Shown here: one piece after another, positions 33,901-45,569 of the stretch
How the letters are laid out: every line of letters starts with the position of its first letter
Numbering within the stretch: the first letter of the stretch is position 1
Origin: Distichodus sexfasciatus
Lineage: Eukaryota; Chordata; Actinopteri; Characiformes; Distichodontidae
Direction of reading: 5' to 3'
DNA length: 64,000 bases
NCBI GenBank assembly: GCA_032718565.1
Contig: JAVGVS010000892.1
Location: 1 to 64,000, forward strand
Notes under the pieces: generated by a model
Told to the model about the DNA's origin: nothing
What the model saw: the letters and a program-made list of their open reading frames with translations, nothing else
Database searches by the model: none
Translations under genes and position numbers: made by a program

Positions 33901-35716
33901 CAAAGCACTTTACATATAACCGGCCTAAACCCCCCCAACAAGCAAGCCTGAGGCGACAGTGGCAAGCAAAAACTCCCTCTAGTAGGAAGAAACCTTGAGA
34001 GGAACCAAGACTCGGAGGGGGACCCCATCCTCCCCTCGGGGCGACCGGGCGCATGAACATTTATTGTACAACAAGCAATAGATAAAGATGAGTTGTTAGT
34101 TATTTAAAGAAGCAAAGATACAAAAATAGTCCAAGGGATATTTCGAATCCCGGGTTGTTGCTGGCCCCCAATTTTACAGTTGTATAATATTATTCTATTT
34201 AAATGTATTTACATTCACAGTACATTAAGACAAAGCTTGTGAAAAACCAGGTTCCTAAGCAGTATGGAAAAGTAATTAAATTTTTCTTGGTTAGTGCTGA
34301 TGCCTCACAGCAAAAAGGTCCTGGGTTCGAGCCCTGGGTTTGCTGTAGGCCCTCTCTGGGTGGAGCTTGAATGCTCTCCCCATGCTCGCGTGGGTTTCCT
34401 CCGGGTACTGCAGTTTCCTAAAGCATGCAATATAGGTTAACTGGAGACTCTTAATTGGCCCGTAAGGTGTGAATGGGAGTGTGATTGTGTGCCCTGCAGT
34501 GGGTTGGCGCCTGCTCAGGGTTGTTCCCCATGTCTTGCCACCCGTAAGTTCCCGGGATAGGCTCCTGTCCCCCGGCGACCCCAGTTAAGATTAAGCGGTT
34601 TGGAGAATGAATGAATGAATTTCCAGATCTGGATAATAATGGAAGAAGGAAAACAGGGTACAGAGAAATGTTTCCAGACTTTTATCAAGACAATATTCTG
34701 TAAAATGTAACCTAAAATTCTGTTGAAATGTTTGAAGGAGAGAATGTGTGATCTTGTTGTTATGTGAGAAGTCTCCACGCCGTCAAGTATTTTACGGTAG
34801 TTTACCGGGTTACACCACTAACCTTACGCAGACCAACACAAAGTCGCCGATCGCCGCAAAACACTTCTACGTTTTGACATGTTTGAATGAGCACCTAACA
34901 GTGACAGTAGCACTGTACTAGAAGTTTAAGCATTGCTGAATAAAAAGCTGTGTTGAACTTATCAGGGTTTGGTTTGAATTGATTTGCAAGTGGTAGAGTA
35001 GCTACTCACCCAGGGCTACTGACTCCCATTTATGGTTCTAATAAATATCATACGTCAACTTTAACTAACATTATATGACATGCCACAACCTGACTTACAG
35101 TACATGTTTACACTTGGATTTTCAAATCATTCATTCAAATAAATGAGTAGATATTTGTACAGTGAAATCTATGAAGTCGGACAATTTGAGGATGAAAATG
35201 TATAGGAACTCTGAGGAAAACGGAGGTGAATGAGGGCCAATGTTCATTTTTTTACTGCTCGAAAAAATTGACCGTGATGAAGTTAGTTTCAGGTTGGATA
35301 TTCCACAGATATTCGGATGTTGGTCCTCGATCTTAGCAGATCTTAAATCAAGTGGATCTTCGGAGAATAAATGAATGGGGTCTTTATATTCTGTCACTTT
35401 CACTCAGCGTTGGCGGGCATCACTGGTATTCAGCGAATATCCGAATATCTTGCGAATATTCAACCTGAAACTGACCTCACCGCGGTGAAAAACTGTCCGA
35501 ATTTCCGTCGTTTACTAAATAAACGACTTCACGCTAAGGCAGGTATATACGGACGTTAACCAAAGTTTCCGGTGACGACAGGTCTACCTGTGGGTGCTGA
35601 ACGACGAGGACGACTTTAAACGTGCCTTCGACCTCGGGGCCACGGGCGTGATGACCGACTACCCCACCAAACTCAAAGACTTCATAGAGAACAACAGCCT
35701 GGCCAAATCCGAATGA
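27973..35716 (+). CDS. gdpd1: Glycerophosphodiester phosphodiesterase domain-containing 1 (lysophospholipase D), complete
   Basis: Ten coding exons: 27973-28108, 28844-28886, 28997-29132, 29291-29336, 31606-31727, 31872-31961, 32852-32976, 33287-33346, 33476-33527 and 35582-35716; 945 bp, 314 aa, the same length as the human protein. All joins are GT-AG and in frame. Residues 4-23 form an N-terminal membrane segment; HRGGAGENLENT (His43, Arg44, Glu49) and LELDCHLTKD (Glu70, Asp72) with LHD (His85) supply the catalytic and metal-binding residues of the GDPD TIM barrel. A second hydrophobic stretch, VLLLVGLFYTGLLPFVPL, precedes EQFLEIPMPS. The end is VMTDYPTKLKDFIENNSLAK. Family role: ER-associated hydrolysis of lysophospholipids to lysophosphatidic acid, including N-acyl-ethanolamine precursors. 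Confidence 0.97.
28340..28635. repeat. Pyrimidine-strand low-complexity tract in gdpd1 intron 1
   Basis: About 300 bases of TTTC, TCTG and TGTC units with almost no purine pairs. The long reading frames of Phe/Leu/Ser on the plus strand here are an artefact of this composition. Confidence 0.9.
29464..29530. mobile_element. hAT-like end (AGGGCTGAGCGATATGG)
   Basis: The characteristic first ~20 bases and the AATATCGCGATTGA motif of a common fish element; no partner end seen. Confidence 0.45.
29765..30660 (-). mobile_element. L2/Maui-like LINE 3' region in gdpd1 intron 4
   Basis: CAGAATCAGATTTATTTTCC at the left and AGCGCCTGCCGGACGGCAGA at 30538 are the tail and 3' region of this widespread fish LINE, lying in reverse. 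The middle holds CAATATAC/ATACAATA-rich filler and unrelated sequence. No intact reading frame. Confidence 0.55.
31403..31423. repeat. Interstitial telomere-like repeat
   Basis: Three and a half perfect TTAGGG units in gdpd1 intron 4. Confidence 0.9.
32100..32270 (-). mobile_element. tRNA-derived SINE copy, reverse, gdpd1 intron
   Basis: TTTGACCCATCCGTGTAGGA...ACCTCAGTGGCACCCTTACT...ATTCGAACTGAAGACCTTCC. Confidence 0.78.
32450..32650 (+). mobile_element. tRNA-derived SINE copy, forward, gdpd1 intron
   Basis: GTTGGTAGTGTAGCAGTTAG head, GGTTGCCGGTTCAAGTC B-box region and AGATGGGTTAAATGCA tail, about 180 bp from the reverse copy, forming an inverted pair. Confidence 0.8.
33843..34060. mobile_element. 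LINE-associated 3' repeat (TTTATTTATATAGC type)
   Basis: A short CAAATT tandem followed by TTATTTATATAGCACT, CACAAAGCACTTTACA and AGAAACCTTGAGAGGAACCA, a very common fish repeat. It lies in gdpd1 intron 9. Confidence 0.65.
34285..34620 (+). mobile_element. V-SINE copy in gdpd1 intron 9
   Basis: tRNA-like head (GGTTCGAGCC), conserved central domain (CGTGGGTTTCCTCCGGGTAC), GTTAACTGGAGACTC, and a tail of GATTAAGCGGTTTGGAGAAT plus (GAAT)n. Confidence 0.88.
35155..35540. repeat. Inverted-repeat (hairpin) element in gdpd1 intron 9
   Basis: AGTTTCAGGTTGGATATTCC at about 35283 is answered by GAATATTCAACCTGAAACTG at about 35454, and TCGGACAATTTGAGGATG-like sequence at 35176 by CTGTCCGAATTTCCGTCG at 35493. 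It has the look of a foldback miniature element. Confidence 0.6.
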
Positions 35717-37746
35717 AACACAGCGGAGGGTTGAAAAGAAGCCGCCGTTTTCTACTTTCCGTTACCTTTCTTCCTCCCGCTGTCGCCCCGGTCCCTGGTC
35801 TTGGTTTTGGAGTGTCCAGCTCTGTTGTTTTTGCCCGTTCGTGTTTGACCCTGTGTTAAGTAAAGCAAGAGGCAGCTATGAGCGTGATGACGAACTCCAC
35901 CGCAAGCCTGCAGCAGTCCTAAGACAAGACACGGATTTTCGTCATCGTAGAGATCATTTTTTGGGGGTTTGTTTCAGCAGTATTATGTTAAAAGGTTCTA
36001 CATTGTGTTTATTTACAGGAAGCTTTAGTAAAAACTAATAGTAGGTAAGCATTTTTTATATATATCACGAGTAGTCACGCAACACTGGAACGCTTCTGCG
36101 GTATGTCATCTAGATAAAGTCACTAACACAGCACAGAATTTATGAGCAGAAAAGTAGTATACATGTATCAAGCAATAGTTCCTCCTCCTTCTGTGGGTTT
36201 TCTTTTCCATTCTGCAGCGTCTCCTCAAGATGCATAGCTGTTCAAACGTACAAAAAAACCGTACAAGAATTAAGGATTTACTGCACTTTCCCACATAGGC
36301 AATACATACTACCTAGAGTTAGTGATGTGAGATTAAAGCACTTCTCCGAGTGGTAAAGGACACCACTGTTTACGTTTGACGTCGTTTCCCAGCGGTATGA
36401 ATGCCTTATTATAGAGTATGGAATATGAAAGTGATGAGATGTAATGTGTGCTAAAGGCGATCCTGCGTGTATGTTGCTTTGCTATTTGGATGAGTGATGA
36501 TGATGATAAAAAAAAAATGTAAACCAGCTTCACCGGTCCAGTGTGCTGGTGTCAGGCCAGTGTTGGCAAAGAAAGCCATATGTAATGCTGCTTTTTGTGT
36601 ATAATCCTGTTTTGAATCACGGGTAGGGCTTTAGAATTCTTTATAAAGGGGCTGGAAGAGAATTGAAATCTTTTTCAGACTTGTTTTTAAATCAGTTGTT
36701 GACGTTCAGTTCCTGACATTATACAAATTATGTTGACCCATGTCCACTTGATTTAAGATCTGCTATCTCATATTTGGATCGGATCAGAAAAGAAAAAGTC
36801 ATTTTTGTATCTGTGAACTAAAATTCATGCAATTGAGCTGATGGGCCAGATCTAATAGACGAAACTAGTTAAAAAATCCCAAATCATGACGATCAAGAAA
36901 TGAATGAATGTTCATAAAATGATGTAGACAAAGAATCTATGTATGTGATGTTAGGAATCGTAGAGCTTGTTTGCTGAGGCATCTTTATTGTGGTTCTCAG
37001 TTCTTTGTCCACTCTTGTGAAAAGATCAACAAAAGATCTTTGCACATTCCAAATTGTGATCTTTAAAAGTCCTTATATATAAACACTGCTGATATTTAAA
37101 TGTTTAGAGTGATCTCAGTTGTAATTGGTCGCGTTTTGCCCATTTTATGTGCCCCTGTCATTTTTCTTTTTCCATAGCAAAAATATTCTATAATGAAAGT
37201 GTGGAGTCTAGGAATCTAGGAGAGAGTGAGAGAGAGGTATAATATGGAAACATTTATGAATGTGAAGAATTGATTTTTTGTTTGTTTGTTTGTTTTGGGG
37301 TTTTTTTGCTACTGTAAAAGCTGCTTTTGAATCAAAAAGTATAATATGTGAGTTGAGTGTCGTGTTTTATTGTTTCTGTATATGAAAATCCCACTGCCCG
37401 TACTGGGTTTCAATGTATATGATTAAGTTCAAATGACTTTTCAACGTATATTCGAAAATTAAAATGAAAACAATTCAGATCTAATATGCTATCACTAGAC
37501 TCTGTATCAAGATGACTGTGTTGTTTGTTTTTTGTTTATTTCTTTTGTGTCCTGCCGTTTGTACTTCTTGTTCTGCACTGTGGTCATTTTTGTCCGTGTT
37601 TTTCTTTTCTTTTCTTTTTTTTACAACGCTGTAGTAGTTTTGGACTTTCTTCTCATTTTGCACACTGCTTGAATGTGTTCGTTTTATTCCGAGTTTTGTT
37701 TCAGCGCAGCAGTGATTTTGTAAATATTTTTTGTCACAAAAATAAA
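35717..37746 (+). other. gdpd1: gdpd1 3' UTR
   Basis: No further frame follows the TGA at 35714. The first strong AATAAA after a T-rich stretch is at 37741-37746, giving a UTR of about 2 kb. An earlier ATTAAAATG at 37455 is an alternative signal. Confidence 0.5.
37741..37746 (+). terminator. gdpd1: Candidate polyadenylation signal for gdpd1
   Basis: AATAAA after the T-rich TTTTGTCACAAA stretch. Confidence 0.5.
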
Positions 37747-38074
37747 TTTCGACTGAACGCAGTGAAAAGAGCGTGTACAAAATGCGCACTGCATGATAAT
37801 AGTGGCCACCAGATGGCGCTGCGTGATCAATTCCATTATTGCTGGGGGATGTTTTGTCTGGCAGTTTATCGCTGATATAGAGCCTGTTTTAATACCGAAT
37901 AACCCGGTTTTAGGTATAATAGTTTATGTATGCAGGGTTAGATTATGATGTACTATATTCAGTTTAATGTATTTGTATATGCAAATGTAATTATTAATTA
38001 ATCATTCATTTATTACTCATATACCAACGCATATTTTAGCATTTAGAATTGAAGCTCACTGTGCTTATTTAACT

Positions 38075-38088
38075 ACTACTACTACTAC

Positions 38089-38146
<58 letters not shown>

Positions 38147-38240
38147 TATTATTCACGATTATTATTTTTATTTTTATTATTATTGTTGTTGTTATTATTA
38201 TTATTCAAGATTATTATTATTTTTATTATTATTACGATAT
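38075..38240. repeat. (ACT)n/(ATT)n trinucleotide array
   Basis: ACT repeats pass into a long ATT run and then interrupted ATT units. Confidence 0.95.
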
Positions 38241-38369
38241 TAAAACTTACCACCCAAACGTGTCAGTCCATTAGACTGCATAATAAATGCTCTGGCTTTG
38301 GGCCGTCATCACATTGCTGCGGTAATGTAAGTTAATGAAAGAGCCGCAGGTAAATATATAAGTCTGACA

Positions 38370-38720
38370 CGCACGACGTGTCCCGCCCCGCTCCGCGTTG
38401 ACCAATCAGAGCAGTGTTGCTACGCTGGTCTCTTGCCTGATTGGCGGAGACTCCTGTCAGTTTTTGCGCGAAGGTGAAGCGCAGTGTGGTTCCACTCAAT
38501 TGCATCAAAGTTAGTTGGTGCGTCGCGCCTCAAAACACCGTGTCCGCTGCAGCCGAGGAACCAAAGCAAAGAGAAACGCTTCATTTAGCAAATACAACGC
38601 AAATACGGGCGTCTCTCGACAGCGCGGCGGAACGAGCCACCGAGTGTCATCATCTACTTTCTGGAGTTAAAACTGTCACGACTCGTTTATTCGTTTGTGA
38701 TGCCCAATAGGGAACTTTAA
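38370..38720 (+). promoter_or_regulatory. ypel2: CpG-rich promoter-like region, probably ypel2
   Basis: CCCGCCCCGCTCCGCG, a direct CCAAT box (GACCAATCAGAG) and an inverted one (CTGATTGGCGGAG) within 70 bp, followed by several hundred CpG-rich bases. It lies between gdpd1 and the ypel2 coding exons, where a non-coding first exon of ypel2 is expected. I could not pick its splice donor with confidence. Confidence 0.5.
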
Positions 38721-39406
38721 GGTTATGTTCGTGGTGGTCACTCACACATGCCTGCGTTTGTATGTAGTTGGATCGCGGTCGTGTTCACTGTGGGCACGAC
38801 TCGGTCCGCAGTGCTGCGCCACCAGCAGCTCCGCGAAGGGGAAAAAAAACAACAACCCAATGCTGGGACACAACAGACAGTAAAAAAAAAAATCGACGTT
38901 TGTTAACTCGTGACACTGCTGTCAATACGGACCGACCTGCGCAGTTTGGCCAAAGCTTTTTTTGGCTGTAATTATTCGAATGCGGCTGCGTCATGTCCAG
39001 TGCTGTTGTGCGCGGGGTTCTAGACTAGCACCAGTGTTTATTATGGCGCAGAAACTTAAGATCGATAACTCGTGTATATTTAAAAAAAATAAATAAATAA
39101 ATAAAAATGTATGCGTCTTAGCAGAACGATGGCTATTTGTGTGCAGAAGTTGTGCTGCAGGATTGGGTGGAGGATGATGATGGAGCGCAGTGTTTTGGGC
39201 GCTGGGTCACGTTGCAAGTGTGTGCAAAATTTGGGCATGAAGTTTCGAATTTGTCCACAGGTTTTGACGGACGGAAAGGTGCGTAAATTTACCATCAGGA
39301 CTGGGTGTGTGTGGGTGGGTGGGTGTGTGTTTGGGGCTGCCATGCTGAGGCAGCAGTGCCAGCTGTGCAGTGTAGTGGCTAAAACGCTGTCCTAGATACA
39401 GCTAGT

Positions 39407-39432
39407 ACACACACACACACACACACACACAA
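39407..39432. repeat. (AC)n microsatellite
   Basis: CA repeats. Confidence 0.9.
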
Positions 39433-40414
39433 AAGCGCCCAATGCCAAGTGACCTGGATCGTGAGTGTGAAGCCTGGCATCAGATTTTTTATCCAGTGCC
39501 AGACATAACAAATGCAGAAAAAGTGGGTGTGGGATGTGAGGAGGCAGTACACAGGTCTTGCTGTCTTTGTGAGGCCCACTAATCGATTTCCATAATTCCT
39601 AGATAATACTACTCCACATCTTAAACTTATCCCGAGTGACCAAAGGCTAATCTTTTAAATAATGTTAATTTAAGATCTAAATAAATAAAAGATACTTTTA
39701 TCTTTCATAAAAGATACCTTTTTTTTAATGAGGGCCAGGCCTCACATACAAGAATGTTGGCTTCATTATATTTACTCAATCTCCACAATTTTCCAGCGAC
39801 ACCAAATCCTGCCTAACCAAAAGCTAATCTTTAGTTTTCACCTAAAACCTGAAAATTAATCAGATCATTTGCCCTCAGCTCGCGCACAAAAACAGCCTCA
39901 CAAAGCCACAAAAATCCTGTCAGGTTTTCCTGTCTTTTAGCAGACGATTATGGCCTCATAAATATTAGAATATCTGACCACACACACAACCACGTCCTAG
40001 TATCTTTGTGAGGTACTTCCATTGACTGAATCTTAACCTTAACTGAATACCAAAAGCAATTATTTTTTTCACACTTGTAGTTTTGAATAAAACTGAAACT
40101 TAAAATATATATATATATAAAATAAAAGTATTTATTCTTTAGGAGCTCATTCACAAGCACCTAGGGTCCTCACACAAAACACACACAAACCCAGTGGCTA
40201 AAACCAAGACAGACAGTGATGGAGCTCTTGGAACTAGAGCCGACATCTCATGCCTGTAACGTTAAAGATCTACATGTAAAGCTTCATCGTATGATCATCA
40301 TCATGGATCATTTGTCAGTGTTTCTGAAATCAAACGTATACAATTACGTGATGATGACACTATTTTGATCCAGTTTTGGTTGTTGGATGACTTCCACAAG
40401 AGGTCTAATTACGT

Positions 40415-40610
40415 TTAACACAATGGCCTAGAGTTACGGTACTCACCAGTGAACCAAGAGGTCATAGGTTCAAATCCAGCCACATCATTCTTGCCAGCAC
40501 TACCACCACAGGGTCCCCGAGAAAGACTCTTAACTCCAAATAGCTTCCCGCAGACTGTCCCTGTAATTACGAAATGTGACTTTGATAAATGCGTAAATGT
40601 TCCACTGACC
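40415..40610 (+). mobile_element. Other tRNA-derived SINE (diverged)
   Basis: CATAGGTTCAAATCC B-box preceded by a tRNA-like head, then CCTGTAATTACGAAATGTGA and a TAAATGCGTAAAT end. A different family from the main SINE of the window. Confidence 0.5.
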
Positions 40611-41732
40611 AAAGTACTGTATACACGCAAGCGACACAGTATTTTAAAGACCTGTTCCAGTTTTTACAATGTAAGGATTTTTTCTTTTTCTAAAACACAA
40701 AAACCTACAGGTTTTCACTAACTTGAGTCTTCCCAAAGATTACATTCATAATTAAGTTTAATTTAAGCTTGTTCAATTTTCACAAAGCAAAAACACAGTC
40801 AAATAATGTAACAATTTGACCTATAAGACTCTAATGTATAAAAACACAAAAAAACAGTAGTGGTGTGCAGTACACCCTCTAGTGGACAAACTATGCAACT
40901 GCAATACTAACATTGTTAAAGAATCCAGCATCGCTCTCTGTTTCTTTTTTAAATTGTTTCTCATTTTCCATTTTAATGGCACCGATTCATCAGCCGTTGA
41001 CTTTGGGCTGTCCGATTATTTGAAATTGATTCAAAACCAGCGAAATCTTGCCCCGAGAATGACTTCTGTTATTTATAAAAGTGATAATAAATAAGTTTTT
41101 CAGCAGGTTAGCAAAAAAAAAAATCACAAAGATCTGCACTTTTTCATTACAAAAAAATATGCTGAGCATAATTACATTACAAACCTTGTCTGTGAACTAT
41201 TAGAGCAAGCAACAAATGAAAAAAATGAAGCAAAATAATTGCTAATTAATCATAATCGAGGTAAAAAATCACTTAAGTTAAGCTAATATCGCTCCTTGTT
41301 CGGGCTCCAGTAATGGTTGTAAGTACCAGCACTGACAATGGCAACATTTATTAGAATCTGAAAGGGAAAATAAAAAAACAAGAGCGCATGAGAGAACATG
41401 TGCCGTGCAGCGAACAGCAAGTCGTGCCACCGTCCTCCTGTCAGTGGAAGGTGGAAGATGTCGCGAGGCATTGTTGTGTTAGCTGTAGGGGCCGTTTCTG
41501 CTTCGCCCCGCTTGTAAAGGGCAGAGCGCGTGCGGAGGACGGGCCCATTATTCCTGCGAGTGTCGCTGGTCTGGTTACGTAAGGAAGGTTGTCGTGTAGC
41601 ACGTTACGAGGAGCAGCGCGGTCGCCCGTCATCCTCCACGCGTCAAGCGCTACGCTCAGACGTAGAGAAAGGGAGAGAGAGGGGATTCGAGGACAGCTTT
41701 CCTTTTACGTCATCCATCCATGCACTTCATTT

Positions 41733-41830
41733 TAGAGCTGCAACTACCAATTATTTTAATAATTGATTAGTGGTTTTAAAAAAAAATTATTAATCGATTC
41801 GCTTTAAAACAAAGGAAAACGAGCATAAAA
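41733..41830. mobile_element. hAT-like fragment (AGAGCTGCAACTA...)
   Basis: AGAGCTGCAACTACCAATTA and TAATCGATTCG are the usual end of a fish hAT element whose fuller copy lies at 45570-47203. Confidence 0.6.
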
Positions 41831-42149
41831 GATGCAAGATGCGTTTAAATCTAACTATTCTATATTTGAAATGATTCAGATTATTTTAATATTTACATTG
41901 TTGTAAAAAGATAAATACATTCAAAAGTTTCCTAATAACCTTTATTTTTGAGCACCTTAAACAGTACATTATCTTATTAATTGATGCCACTGGCGGCATA
42001 TGTTGCGTCCGGCAGAAGTTTGACTACAATGCTGTGCCACAATGCAATTTACACAGCAAACGCCCACAAAGAGCAAAGAGTATCATACGGCAGAAACCAG
42101 CGCCGCAGCACTTTTGTCATTTCCCGTCTCCGAATCGAGTTGTGAATTA

Positions 42150-42355
42150 AAACGAGTGATTATTTGTCATTGTGAACCCAGCACAGCACAGAGTGCACCA
42201 CAACGAAATGTGACGTCGCATTTGACTCATCCATGAAGAACAGAGCAGAACAGAGCAGTGGGCAGCTACGGTAGCACCCGGAGGAGCAGAGCTTGGGAAC
42301 CTTGTTGATGAGTACCTCAGTGGTACCTTTGCCGTTCCGGGACTTGAACTGACGT
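42150..42355 (-). mobile_element. tRNA-derived SINE copy, reverse
   Basis: TTATTTGTCATTGTGAACCC, AATGTGACGTCGCATTTGAC, GTACCTCAGTGGTACCTTTG. Confidence 0.78.
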
Positions 42356-42597
42356 GTAAATGCTGCGTGGGAAAGCATTCCTAACGTCCGTTTAATATAT
42401 CAAAAAGCAGAAAATAATCCGTCTACAAAATATGCGGTCGATAGTATCACATAACACTATCCTCTTTATGGTTCACACACTTAAAGCGTTATTACGAAGC
42501 TTCCGGATTTCTGTCTCGTTAAAAATGTAAATGATTTAAACGACTAAGAATATTACACTAGTCGAATTTAAATGCATTTTAAACAGATTTTATGCAA

Positions 42598-42905
42598 GGC
42601 CTCGTCCACACGGACGTTTGAAATGAACGCCATACGTTTTTGCTGCATTTTGTAGATGCGTTCGATTGCCGTTTGCAATAGCGTCGCTTTCCTCGCGTTC
42701 GCCGGGATTTCGACGCCAAAAGCATCGCATGGGCGTTTATTTGGCGCCACCGAGCAGCGCGGCGGCGAGCGCGCCGGTGCTGGAAACGCCAATGGGCGCT
42801 GATTTGCTCAATAGCGAAGCAGTCGCCCGTTCGATGCGGCGCTCACCTGACTTGCTGAACGCCAGAAAACGCCTGATTCAGATGTCCCGTGTGAACGGGC
42901 CGCCT
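42598..42905. mobile_element. Miniature element, CGTGTGAACGGGCC type
   Basis: CCACACGGACGTTTGAAATG at the left faces GATGTCCCGTGTGAACGGGCC at the right. The body is GC-rich with GGCGC and AACGCC motifs in both orientations. The plus-strand frame across it is not gene-like. Confidence 0.5.
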
Positions 42906-43414
42906 GGCATTTTCCAGCGATTTGGCCCACCTTCTATGCAGGCTTTCTTTGCGTTTATTAAACCAACCAACAAATCGATTAATAAATTAAATGGAACAGC
43001 TGATCGATGATGACAATAATCTTTAGCTGAACCCGACACCATCGTTTGCCTCCTAGTCTCCCTCACAGAGTTGAATCGCGAATTAGGCTCGAGTGAGTGG
43101 CTTTACGAAGACTTTTGGGACGGAGAACTGGACGTTCTGTTAGCGGTAGCGATTGGTGAGAGAGAGGGAGAGAGAGAGGGGGGTGGAGTTGCTGATCACT
43201 CGAATGCTGTGTTCTCTCCAAGGGCAAGGGATGAGACACGTGTTGGAGCCAGAAGGACACGAGCCTTGGTCAGACCGATGTCTAAAAACACACTGAAACC
43301 TACATTTTTCTTAGATCAGTCCAATTTGATTTGTATCGGTCAAGCAGATAAGCAGCTGGTGGAATGGCAAATCTTGACCCTCCACAGCAAAAACCAGTAA
43401 ACATACCGGCAGCT

Positions 43415-43810
43415 GGGTTTCCGAGAAAAAGCGACCGTTTATGTTGCGTGGGGTAAAATTTGGGATTTTTGTTTTAGTGTTTTGAAACAGTGGAAGGTCT
43501 ATACTGTACTGTTGGAATCGAATTTGGCTGAAAAAACTTACCCTTTCCATCCCTAAAAACATGACTCTTGAGGTGAGGAATTCAATTCCAACCCAGAATG
43601 TTCAAAGTTTCTGTTTTGACAGCTCTACTCAATATTCACGGTAAATCCACTGGTTGACTAAGCGTGAAATATTTCTCGAATCCATCTTAAGTCTCCGGAG
43701 TTCAGTTAACCTACTTGCGTTTCTCACTTGGCGTGACAGGAGAAACCCGACTCCTTTGAATGTTGATATCTCAGTCATATGTCGTCCGATTCATTCGATA
43801 TAGGTATTGT
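43415..43810. mobile_element. Partial copy of the TGTGGCTCTGCACGG-ended repeat
   Basis: From GGGTTTCCGAGAAAAAGCGA to GTCGTCCGATTCATTCGATA it matches 52675-53185 almost base for base but lacks about 100 internal bases and both termini. Confidence 0.75.
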
Positions 43811-45071
43811 TTTGAACATATATATATATATATATACAAATATTATTGTGGAAAATGGAAATTATGGGGTAAAACCTCATCAGATCATCTTTAACAAACT
43901 GAGCGCTAGAACGGCTAAGGTCTGCCAGGCTGTAATTGCTGCAAAAGGTGGGTTTTTTTTGATGAGGAAAGCAAAGTTTGAAGAACATGTTCATCATTTC
44001 CATTAAAATCATTATTTCTAACAATGACAATGTCAAAATCCTGCTCATTTGCTATAGTTCCTATTCAGACTAATTTCATGTTTCCACGGAAAATTATCCC
44101 ACACTTCAAAAGTCAAGACTAGACATCCTCATGCATCAATAATCATGATTTTTCTGAGGGTTATCCAAATATATATTAATATTGTTCAGATAAATATCCT
44201 TAAGACTAAAGAAATAGTCCAGCCTATAATAATAATAATCGGAGTTGGTGAATTCTTATTGATATTTTGCGCCACTAGAGGGAGCTATAACGGTTAAAGG
44301 CCGGTAGCTTTTTATGTCGCCCCCTTGTGGCGTCTGGAAGCTTTTACTCCAGCAGTGTCTTATTTTTATTACATTAAAAATACAGGTGGTCCCCAAGTTA
44401 TGATGGTTCAATTTTTCCACCTTGCGATGGCGATAGCGGTACGTCAAAACTGTAAAAGTATTTTAGGTTTCGCGCGGCAGGCAGGCGTAGCAGGGCACGC
44501 GAGGACGATGCTTTGGGACGCTGCCGGGATGCACGCATCTCCCGCCGGCGATAAATAAGAGTTGAGTCGTTTCGGTGTTAGAGCGCGGATTTTTCTGAGT
44601 GTTTTTAGCGTCACAAACCCAATTTTTTACTAAAAAATTTGTATCGTCCAAATGCCAAAATGAAGGAAGGAAGTCAAAAAAAATATGAACAGGTCTAACC
44701 TAACAGATCGGGTTTACTGGTGTTGTAACAGATCTTGGGCTGAGCTGTGATCTTTCGTTCGGAGACTCTTCCCTCTCTTATTTTTGCCTAAAGATTAAAG
44801 CTCCAAACCGCACGCAACCACAACGAGCCGCCAAGTCTCGAACTCCAAAACCAAGACCCAAACGGTGACGAGAAAAGCGCCGTTTTCTGCCGTCCCACGT
44901 TCTCATCAACATTTCATAGTCCAGATTGTGAACTGGAATTTGATTAAATTGATTGGATGAGAATTAGTAAGTCTGCCCGTCCTCGTTACCCACACCACAT
45001 ATTCGTCCTAATCTCATTTCATGCCACCGCGCGGGCGGATCTTTGCGTCGACGGAGGGCCACAGGGGACGC

Positions 45072-45099
45072 CGCCGCTGCTGCTGCTGCTGCTGCTGCA
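45072..45099. repeat. (CTG)n trinucleotide repeat
   Basis: About eight GCT units after CGCCGC, within a ypel2 5' intron or upstream region. Confidence 0.9.
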
Positions 45100-45569
45100 T
45101 GGAAACATTACCAATGCCTTGTGAATTTAACCATCGATTTTTCCCCTCTCATGAAGACGTCCTTGGTTTTCTCGGCAGTTGCAGTATGGAAAATTCGGCC
45201 GTTACAGCAGAAATGACGTAGTGGGTAATGGTGGCTACTTTTAAGTGGTTGCTTTTCCTGTTGGGAATGCTTTCCTCAGCCACGGATTCTCGCATCCGAC
45301 TTTTTGCCAAGGTGGACTCCGTCTTCCAGCACCTTATTACAGCTAGCGAAAGAGCGTTTCTGAGGCGACGGGGTGCGCCGTTCTTACACGGCAGCCCTTT
45401 TCGGAGACGCTTCGGCCAATTCAGCAGCAATCAGAAAACGCCTACCTGTCAAAAATGCTTTTAACGTTTTGCTACGATAAGCTAACGAAAGAACGGTTAA
45501 GTTCGTAGTGTCACTACTCGTAGTTAGCTACGCCCCAACGCCGTTGCCCTCCTTTCTGACTGACAGTAG

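Noticed and set aside
38441..38710. 89-residue frame in the ypel2 promoter region
   Set aside because: Starts upstream within promoter elements, no homology recognised, no conserved features; probably CpG-island chance frame or 5' UTR.
42666..43010. 114-residue plus-strand frame, GC-rich
   Set aside because: Lies within a miniature transposon with inverted ends and has no recognisable domain.
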